Source: Andrena cerasifolii
Lineage: Eukaryota > Arthropoda > Insecta > Hymenoptera > Andrenidae
NCBI RefSeq assembly: GCF_050908995.1
Contig: NC_135133.1
Coordinates: forward strand, 2,584,001-2,648,000
Reading direction: 5' to 3'
Length of the DNA stretch: 64,000 nucleotides
The notes under the pieces: model-generated
Databases searched by the model: none
What the model was told of the DNA's origin: nothing
Seen by the model: the letters and a program-made list of their open reading frames with translations, nothing else
Shown: positions 55,318 through 64,000 of the stretch, in pieces
Layout of the letters: the number at the start of each line of letters is the position of its first letter
How positions within the stretch are numbered: position 1 is the stretch's first letter
Position numbers and translations under genes: made by a program

Positions 55318-56550
55318 CTAAATGTTGCAAGTCCATATGGCTGTCGAACTGCGTAATTTTAGAACTATTTCGCCTAGGTAATGCTGCATAAGACCAAAAT
55401 TTTCCTGAAAGAAATATCACTCTGAAAACTTGACTTCACATTCAATACACTCTAAACTAAATAGTATCTACTGAACTACATTATCACCTCTGTTCCTATT
55501 AACCCTAACGTCCATAACTCCTCTACCTTGCAAATCTAACATGTATTTACACAGCCGCAGAGCTAAACAATAATTAAACGCAGCCAACTAATAACCATGT
55601 CTAGAAAATACTGGCGATACGATCCTCCTGGGGTTAACAATGACGCACAAGATCGGTCACGTGCAGCGTTCGCGGGGCAGGAAGCGACTTTTAATATTTC
55701 AGATAAATCTCTGGGCCGCGTAAAAGGAAGAAGAGGGCCCGAAATCGGGGCCCCGCGGATAAAAACAGTAATTTATGACGCAATGCTCGCCGGCGATCGA
55801 TAATTCTCGCGTTGCAAATGCGAGCTGGAGCGAGGGACCTCGAGCTTCCCTCTACCACCAGGCCTGCCTTTTACCCTTGCTACCATTCCCTTCGCCTCCT
55901 CCTTTATAGTTTAATGATAATAATGATAATAATGACCAGCAGAGGGGAGGGGGGCGAGAAGGGGGCGGGGACGTACCGAGAAGTCGTTCCGAGGGGGTGC
56001 ACGCACCGCGAAAAGAATTCATTATGACGCCGGGATATCTATCAGGGACTTTATCTCGATGCGAGCGTTTAACAGGGAAGAGTATCGACGATAAAAATGT
56101 AATTTACGACGCACGCACCCGGGGGGCACCGACGACGCCTCGTGCCCCCGATCGGCTCGAGCATGTTGCCAGAGAACGGGCACGAAGGGGATGTTTACGC
56201 GAATAACGTTCTCGATTCGCGGAATCTGAAAGCAGATTGTGTACTGGTTTGGATGTTGCAGTGGAAATTGTGGGTTATTTTTTATGGAAATACGCTTCGC
56301 GGTGGTAGCGTTCCTTTGGGGTTGGTGGACCAGTTCAGGACCCTTTCAGGATGGTATACTGTCCCGTTTATACGTCAGTGGACGCTTGATCATTTTGAGC
56401 GAATTTATTATTCCAACGTGGATGCCATCCTACTTAGATAGTTTATTTATAATCGACTTCGGAGATCTGGACGAACCGTTTAACTCAATTGCATCGGATG
56501 GCGGATACAGTCCGCCTTTGTTTAAATAAAACTTCACATTAAACTTGATA
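55318..56550. promoter_or_regulatory. CpG-rich segment with repeated GATAAAAA/GACGC motifs
   Basis: 55590-56220 is CpG-rich and carries GGATAAAAACAGTAATTTAT-GACGC at 55757 and CGATAAAAATGTAATTTACGACGC at 56088, plus CGATCGATAATTCTCGCG at 55794. No exon is supported. A regulatory role is a guess. Confidence 0.35.
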
Positions 56551-56923
56551 CAGAGTGGCGGACAAAAGAAAGTTTACAACTTTTAAAATCGCATAACTTT
56601 TTTAGAATAGGTCCAAACGACATGAGTTTTTTTGGGGGAAGCTAGACTTATTTTGCTAAGTGACGTGTTTCGTCGTTTTGAAGGAAAGTGCAATTGGTTG
56701 GAATAGCAAAAAAAAAATAGTAATAGAATAAGGTCGCTAATTCTATTACTATTTTTTTTTTTTTTTTTTGCTAGTTCGACGAATTGCATTTTTTTCAAAA
56801 CGACGAAACACGTCGTATAGCAAAATAAGTCTAGCTTCTAAAAAAAAAATGAATTTCGTTTGGATCAGTTCTGAAAAAGTTATGCGATTTTAAAAGTTGT
56901 AAACTTTCTTTCGTCCGCCACTG
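56551..56923. mobile_element. Mariner-like MITE, family U
   Basis: CAGAGTGGCGGACAAAAGAA at the left, TTCTTTCGTCCGCCACTG at the right, TA on both sides. Inner sequence AAAATCGCATAACTTTTTTA is shared with 46009-46379. Confidence 0.87.
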
Positions 56924-57853
56924 TAAATACTTCATATACACGATGTTATAATATTCTTTTCACTAACAGTAGGAACTTTTGTATCGCTTCTTACGAACTT
57001 TGAGGGGTGGTTTCACCCCCCAAATATGCAAACAGGCCAAAATACAAAAAAAAACACGTATTTCTTGTTTTCCGGCCAACTAAAACATATCCGAAGACCA
57101 AAGCAATCGGAGGAGGACACCTGAAAACCTCTCCTTGTGAGTCTATGTGCGTAAGTACTACGGACAACGGATTGTTTCGTCAAAGTGGGTATGTAATGAA
57201 TTATAACAGCGAAAATTTTTCAGTGGTTTGTGTACATCTATTGTTCTAGCAAAGTAATTAAAATGAGTTAAAATAATTAGACAATAATGCGATGCCCTCC
57301 ATAGTTTGAGATGTTGATGTTGAGTATCAAGAATCGAAGAAAATTTACTTAGAATCGAAGAAGGAACGAGAAATATTAACAGAGTTTATAGGTAATCGAA
57401 AGGATGCCGCTATTAATTTAAGCGGCCATACCCAAACGAGGTGGATATAAGATTATTTAATAACTTTTTCACAGGAATTTTAACATAAAATTTGAAATAC
57501 ATAAACAATTATTTTCTACCAAACCAGCTACCATATATTTATTAATGACCGTAACATTTTGCCAGAAAAATTGGCAGAAATATGTTTAAACAAAAGAATT
57601 TTTCTAAAGTAGTTTAGATAATTGAATTTCTACTTTAAAAAAAACAATTAAAAAGAATTGTTCTTACACCAAATAATTTCTGATGTATACGATTAAATAC
57701 CATTTTCGAACATCAACTTTGGGAGCTGTTTTCATCTTTTTCAGAAGGTGGACGATTGTCGATACAAAAAATGTCCGTTGAATATTTTCCCCAGAACTAC
57801 TTCTCAGGTTTGATCAAAAACGACGTGTACGGTTTCGATGTATTGGCGTATAG
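56924..57853. other. No gene seen; host of a nested element at the right edge
   Basis: AT-rich. The last 35 bases (AAACGACGTGTACGGTTTCG...GCGTATAG) recur at 20074-20110, next to the other family C element. Confidence 0.45.
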
Positions 57854-58484
57854 TTAAGGGGAGGTTCTGGTCTAGAGCCCCCAAAAATAGGTGATATTTA
57901 GGAATTAATTAAAGGAAAACTACTATATATAATTTAATGGGACCTTTTGCATTGTATTATAGATGTCTTAGATTATAGAAATATATTTTTTGTTTTATAA
58001 TTAATCATTGCAGACAACCTTGGGGAGTCGTTAAAGTCAAGGCGTCAAAAATTTGATCCAAATCAGTGGGACCTCTATCTCCAAAAGTTATTATCGGATT
58101 CGACTGAAACCTTGTTTATTTTGAAGATTATTCTTCTGTCTAGGGGGAGGGGCTAGAAAAAAATACAAAAAATGACATTTTTTTAGAAAATAACGACACT
58201 TCAAGTTTGAAATCACTTTGCCCTGTATTTTTCGTCCTTTCATCGCCTTTGAAAATTATAAATTTTCAACTTTTTGTAATTTTTTTAGCCCCCCCCCCTA
58301 GCCAAAAGAATAATCTTCAAAATAAAAAAAGTTTCAGTCGAATCGGATAATAACTTTTGAAGATACAGGTCCCACCGTTTTGAGAACACTGTTTCGAGAA
58401 AAACGCATTTTACGAATTTCAACAAATCCTTTTAAACACGTTTTCCTAAAAGATTGAACATTCGAAAAATGAAATAAAAAAAAT
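57854..58484. mobile_element. TTAA element, family C, 3'-truncated copy
   Basis: TTAAGGGGAGGTTCTGGTCT at the left. Follows 20111-20847 with an internal deletion of about 80 bp near 58405 and stops before the right terminus. Confidence 0.82.
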
Positions 58485-60519
58485 CAGTGTCCGATGACTT
58501 ATGGATGAGAGTGTACATATTTCTGTGGGTCGTGATGAGTATTTCGATGATATTCACATGTTTAGTATCCCTTTCTATATTTTTTAATCGAACACTATTG
58601 GAAAATGAATACGTCTCAAACACAAATTATTGTGGGGCGCAAAAGTGTCTCCTATAAAAAAGTCCTAAGTTGCTATCACGTATGTGTACAGTGGGTTGGG
58701 ACTGTTTGAATAATTTCTGTTCGAATGTTCGATAAGTGTTGAACTGTTGCAAGTGTTTCCCGAATAATTATTGTAGCATTTGAATATTATCGTTTGAATA
58801 TTTATCTAAATAATGAGGATGCTTTTAAATTACTATATCATGAATCACAAATTGTGGAAATAGATAGGTATTACATAAGTTCCCCTTCGCAAGGAAGCTA
58901 AATTGCTTATTTAATTATTACAGCCAATTTATTTATCTAATAGGCCGTTATTCGAATGAGAATTGTAAAGACAGAAACGTCAGCTGAACGCGTTAAGTTA
59001 GCTTTTTAAATAATTATTCAAGATTTACAATTTCATCTCAGATTTTATCTCACTTACAGTTAGCTTGCAAAGGGAAGAAATTTAGTTTAAACATTCTACC
59101 GACGCCTGGATTACAGCCATTTAATTAGACGATCATTAATTACACGGCCGACGATTTTAGTTACGTAATATCTTCGAAATCGCCTCATCTAAGCCAGAAA
59201 TTATTATTCAAACGCGATGCACAAGTGATTAGAGCACCTAGGACTGTTCATTAAAACCCCCCAGGAAATTATAACATATAGCAAACCCGTGTCACGCTTC
59301 AGACCAGGAATTTCATATTTCGAAACATTTAGTTCTCAGATATGTATATTGCACCCTCAGGCAGCACGCCATAAATTTTTATGAAACGCCAAGGTTACAA
59401 TTTGCACAGATTTACCAGGAAATATTTTCAAGTGCACATAATTAAAAGATATCGTATCGCTCCTGTGCCTTCCTAATTGGAGGCAAAGCGCAGGCTCGTC
59501 CAGCAGCTGACAAAATTCGTCTGCCAGCGATGTGGCAAAAAACACAGCACCAGGTAAAAATTGATTATTCGCTGGAGCTACGTGAGGGTCATTTATACGA
59601 AGTGTATGATTTATCGATGCATTTCGGATGCGTTCTCAATGAGCCACCGAAACACTGAACGACTTTTTGGCCGCTAGCCGAGGGGACGGTAAGATCCTCG
59701 TGATTTGTGTGGCCATTCCGCGATGGTAATGCGGAGAAACCGCGATTAATTTCTTTCTGCTCAAGCAGTCCAAGCATCCACTTAGAAGCAACGAATCACC
59801 ATCCCGTGAACTTTTTACGAATCGGGGGCATTTTAGACTCGGTGAAGGTAAAACATGTGTCTTGTTGCCGCCGCGGCGGAGAAAAAGATTGGAGGGAGAA
59901 AACATTAGTTATCACTATAAATATAATGAAGAAGAGGAAGCAGGGGGCTGCTCTATGCGGCGCTTCGCGAGAAAAAGGGTAGGTATTTTTTAAAATGTTG
60001 CTCACGATTCGAGAGAAAGATGCTGAAATTTTGGAAAATATTATAAGAATTGCAGTATTTTAATATCTGCAGTATTTGGGAGGTTTCTGTTGTTGGTCAT
60101 ATATTCGAGCGGGATTTTCAAATCGACTAAATGTACCTTACCGCAATTTGCTGATTATTGCCGAATGGGCATTTAAATTGGTTGTCTAGTGATTTCCCTA
60201 GTTTATGTCTGTCTTTGTCGAGTGACGCCTCTTATTATATCTCCTCTTTGGCCGACCATGAGTCTAATTTCAAAGGCCTTATTGCGCTTGGGTGTCGAGA
60301 ACCAGCTGGGCCCGATGATGGGCCAGAGGTCCTCAGCGGCCACCGGTTTCCCAGGAAGATTTTTCCCTTTTTCTAATTATTGGGGAAGGTGTTGGTTCGT
60401 CACCCTAGATATGGGTGAGGCTGGATTGCGCCAATGATAGCACAAATTTAGTTTGCGTGGACTGAGTCCACGTAGAGTCTTCGGGGGTTCCTGTTCTGAG
60501 AGACCAGATATAGTCGTCT
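58485..60519. other. No gene seen; CpG-rich patch
   Basis: AT-rich to about 59450, then GC-richer to about 60460 with overlapping open frames on both strands but no clear exon. Confidence 0.4.
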
Positions 60520-60529
60520 TCCTTTGACG

Positions 60530-61956
60530 ACTTTAAAAAAAAATTTAACTTTAAAAAAAGGATTTAATGTCGACTAAATTTTAAAAAATTTAGCTCCTCC
60601 AAACAAAATTATTAACTTAAAAAAAATCGAATTTAAACTCAACTAAATTTAATGAAATTTAGCTCCTCCACGAAAAAAATTTCTTAAAAAAAAAATTGAA
60701 TTCAATGTCAACTAAATTAAAAAAAATTTAGCTCCTCCAAACAAAATTATTAACTTAAAAAAAATCGAATTTAAACTCAACTAAATTTAATGAAATTTAG
60801 CTCCTCCACGAAAAAAATTCTTTAAAAAAAATCGAATTCAATGTCAACTAAATTTAATAAAATTTAGCTCCTCGAAAAAAAATTTTAACTTAAAAAAATC
60901 GAATTTAAACTCAACTAAATATAATGAAATTTAGCTCCTCCTCAAATAAAATTCTTTAAAAAAATCGAATTTAATGTCAACTAAATTTAATAAAATTTAG
61001 CTCCTCGAAAAAAAATTTTTAACTTAAAAAAAATCGAATTTAATGTCAACTAAATTTAATAAAATTTAGCTCCACGAAAAAAAATTTTAACTTAAAAAAA
61101 TCGAATTTAATGTCAACTAAATTTAATAAAATTTAGCGCCACGAAAAAAAAATTTTAACTTAAAGAAATCGAATTTAAACTCAACTAAATATAATGAAAT
61201 TTAGCTCCTCCACGAAAAAAATTTCTTAAAAAAAAAATTGAATTCAATGTCAACTAAATTAAAAAAAATTTAGCTCCTCCAAACAAAATTATTAACTTAA
61301 AAAAAATCGAATTTAAACTCAACTAAATTTAATGAAATTTAGCTCCTCCACGAAAAAAATTCTTTAAAAAAAATCGAATTCAATGTCAACTAAATTTAAT
61401 AAAATTTAGCTCCTCGAAAAAAAATTTTAACTTAAAAAAATCGAATTTAAACTCAACTAAATATAATGAAATTTAGCTCCTCCTCAAATAAAATTCTTTA
61501 AAAAAATCGAATTTAATGTCAACTAAATTTAATAAAATTTAGCTCCTCGAAAAAAAATTTTTAACTTAAAAAAAATCGAATTTAATGTCAACTAAATTTA
61601 ATAAAATTTAGCTCCACGAAAAAAAATTTTAACTTAAAAAAATCGAATTTAATGTCAACTAAATTTAATAAAATTTAGCGCCACGAAAAAAAAATTTTAA
61701 CTTAAAGAAATCGAATTTAAACTCAACTAAATATAATGAAATTTAGCTCCTCCACAAATAAAATTCTTTAAAAAATCTAATTTAATGTCAACTAAATTTA
61801 ATAAAATTTAGCTCCACGAAAAAAAATTTTAACTTAAAAAAAATCGAATTTAATGTCAACTAAATTTAATAAAATTTAGCTCCTTCAAACAAAATTTTAA
61901 CTAAAAAAAAATCGAATTTAAACTCAACTAAATATAATGAAATTTAGCTCCTCCTT
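60530..61956. repeat. AT-rich satellite with higher-order repeat
   Basis: About 23 monomers of roughly 60 bp, each with CAACTAAATTTAATRAAATT-TAGCTCC followed by an A-rich spacer. Monomer variants (TTTAAACTC versus TTTAATGTC; CTCCTCCACG, CTCCTCG, CTCCACG) recur in the same order about 542 bp apart (60665 and 61207), giving two higher-order units plus a partial third. Confidence 0.9.
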
Positions 61957-63049
61957 TGCAAAGCTTGTGAAAGCAGTCGCCTCAAATTATTATCACGCCC
62001 AATGTATATATCCGCGTCTTAAGTTATTATTTCTGTAGTTGTTATTATTAAAGTTAATGCTAGGAGATACTGTTGTTACAGTTATTTCAAATTCTCCCAG
62101 CCAGTCACAGTTCCCATCGCCATTAATTTGCCGCCGGGAAGCGTTGTTCTGATACGCACAAAGTGTCAGACGCGCACCTGCGTTCGCTATTAGTTTAGTG
62201 GCGTACGGTCGAAACACTAACAATAAATAAAACGTGCAGTAGAATACTTTATCATTGGTGAAAATTAGCCCAGCATCTGCCTAGAGCGAGGGTCAACTTA
62301 GCCCACTTTCACAATCACTCAACTGACCCACCACCCAAATGAAAGCATAGAGTAGGTACTTGTGAACCTCGGGGCAAAACTAGCAGCGAAGTAGGCGCCA
62401 ATCCGCGACAGTCGAAGAACGGAGCATTCCCTGGTGAGTCTAGCCTACGGTGCAGCACTAAATAGTCGGAGCTTTATTATCCAGCCGCGGCACCTTTAAT
62501 TGGCAAGAAAGAAGAGACACAGAGCACCCGCTCCCCCAAAGGCCTGGGCGTCGATAAACGTGGCTGGCTGCGACTCGATCCAATGGGATTTCAAGGGCCA
62601 CGCGAAAGGGTGATGCGTGGCTAAATAACAGCGAGATGCCAGGGACCGTGGCCGCGAGGGAACAAAAGCGGGCCCCGGGCATTATGGCGGGAAAAACGGC
62701 AGAATGCCGGGGCGGAATTCGAGAGCCGCGTTCCCGACAGTACTGGAAGTCGGCGCGCTTAGAACTTAGCGGATAAACGCGAAACACGCTGTATATAATT
62801 GGAAAGGAGGACGGAAAGGACCGTGCACCGAGCCACCGCGTAAGAACGCGACGGATGAATGCGCCGGCCAGGGGGGGCAGGGTGGCCGTTGAAAAAGGGA
62901 GGCGCGTGAACGACGAGGGGGAAAATGAGCGGGCGTAAAAACACATGGGGGCGAAAGCTGGCGATTAGAGGGGGTGGTAATTACCGAGAACCCTTTCAGA
63001 ATGGGATACATGCGAGTGGAAATATTGGAGCTGATACGAGGGGCGCCAC
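61957..63049. other. No gene seen; CpG-rich segment
   Basis: 62390-63050 is among the most CpG-rich stretches of the window. The 162-codon antisense frame (62946-62458) overlaps other long frames, as expected from GC-rich DNA, and no splice-consistent model was found. Confidence 0.4.
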
Positions 63050-63060
63050 AGTGGTCTGTC

Positions 63061-63420
63061 GAAAAGCGATAGGCCTACGGCCTCTGTATATACTCGTGTA
63101 CATATCCTTAGATTAATTTAGGCTAGGTTAGATTTAATTAGGTTTAGAATTATACTTAAGACGCTCACACCAAAGTGACCTCCCTGGTTTAGACCCGATT
63201 GCTCCAGGGAAAACACAGCACAACTGCGCTATGGCTGAAAAGATAGGGAAAGCAAACTAAGTGCAATTTAACATATATTAAAAATTAGTTAGAGACTGAT
63301 ACCTAGAATATAGTGTTATTGAAACGAGGTGCCAATTCGGCTGTGTTTATACCTAGTAAGCATTTATAAAAAACTGTTACGTATTCTTTATGGCAAAATA
63401 AACACATTTCAAAAAAAAAA
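63061..63420 (+). mobile_element. Poly(A)-tailed retro-insertion with target-site duplication
   Basis: Ends AAAATAAACACATTTC followed by a run of A. AGTGGTCTGTC occurs just before (63050-63060) and just after (63421-63431). Fits a 5'-truncated LINE or a processed transcript copy in + orientation. No long open frame, so the source is not identified. Confidence 0.8.
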
Positions 63421-63431
63421 AGTGGTCTGTC

Positions 63432-64000
63432 TATTGATGGGCTAGCGTAGAGTTACAGTCTAAACTCTAACAGAAGCGTGGCGGGCATACTTTCAAAACC
63501 GTTCATTATAATAAAGTGTAAATGATTACACATATTCTACCCACTTAGTACTACAGCGCTTTTATATTAATATGCTGTCCAATCGCCGTTGCTGTCAATA
63601 TAATCGCCTTACATCCTTCAGGCACGCTTTCGATTAAATTGACTGCATGCTCTTTAGGTAAGGCCCTCTATATTAAGCAAATCTGTCGGACAAGTTGTTT
63701 CACAGTCCATACACCAGGGGTGCACAGGGAGCCGTTTTCAGCGCCTAGCTGCGAGCAACCCGCCTGTCCCGTTGCTAAGGTAGAATCGGTGAGGCGAACT
63801 GCAGTAGCGTACGTGCAATTGGTATGACTTGAACCCATGAACATAGGAATATAGGGACGGAGGAATAGTTGCGGGAGGTGATCTCCTTGCGGGAGGGGCG
63901 ACGAGGTAACATACACCTTCTTTTTATTGGCTGCTGCTTAGCGCAAGCGCAGTGATGCTTAATGATGAACTTTTGTCGCGTCGCAAGCAGGAATAGTGGC
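63432..64000. other. No gene seen
   Basis: Mixed composition to the end of the window. Open frames on both strands near 63640-63916 overlap and have no supporting splice sites. Confidence 0.4.

Noticed and set aside
62458..62946. 162-codon antisense open frame in CpG-rich DNA
   Set aside because: Overlaps two other long antisense frames, as expected in GC-rich DNA with few stops. No domain, no splice pattern and no poly(A) signal.

Overview
The window is nuclear DNA from an insect. Genes are split into short exons with GT...AG introns, coding density is very low, and the sequence between and inside genes is AT-rich and packed with foldback (MITE-like) DNA transposons, minisatellites and microsatellites. 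CpG-rich patches among AT-rich sequence and the abundance of TTAA-targeted elements would suit Hymenoptera, but the order is an inference, not something the sequence proves. I see no bacterial features, rRNA, tRNA, CRISPR array or complete autonomous transposase gene.

Three protein-coding genes can be rebuilt, all on the + strand. (1) An MFSD6-like major facilitator superfamily transporter has 11 coding exons between 15207 and 28458 whose splice phases join into one 843-residue frame. (2) An unnamed single-pass protein of 481 residues has four exons between 33698 and 37563. It has a signal peptide, a Pro/Ser/Gly/Asn repeat region, a His/Asp-rich region and a C-terminal membrane helix. (3) A smaller unnamed protein of similar layout has three visible exons between 44171 and 46797; its start codon lies on an unidentified upstream exon. 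Genes 2 and 3 look like diverged tandem paralogues. They share layout, a phase-2 first recognised intron that splits an Arg codon, a His/Asp-rich ectodomain, a similar aromatic segment before the membrane helix and a similar amphipathic C-terminus.

Layout: 1-15206 holds no recognised gene but many palindromic elements. 15207-28458 is the MFSD6-like gene, whose introns hold a minisatellite inside inverted repeats, a 169-bp tandem repeat, a 33-bp-type minisatellite and several TTAA elements. 28459-33640 is intergenic, with an ACACTC-type minisatellite interrupted by a foldback element. 33641-37563 is gene 2 with a candidate TATA promoter. 37564-44170 is a MITE graveyard. 44171-46797 is gene 3. 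46798-64000 has no recognised gene and holds more MITEs, a 0.9-kb near-perfect palindrome, a satellite with higher-order structure (60.5-62.0 kb) and a poly(A)-tailed retro-insertion with target-site duplication (63.05-63.43 kb).

The most notable pattern is a network of TTAA-bounded elements of about 0.45-0.75 kb. Their ends read TTAAGGGG...CCCCTTAA or TTAACCCT...AGGGTTAA. Several families share an internal core motif, two elements share one TTAA, and one appears to use the stop codon of gene 2 as its TTAA target.
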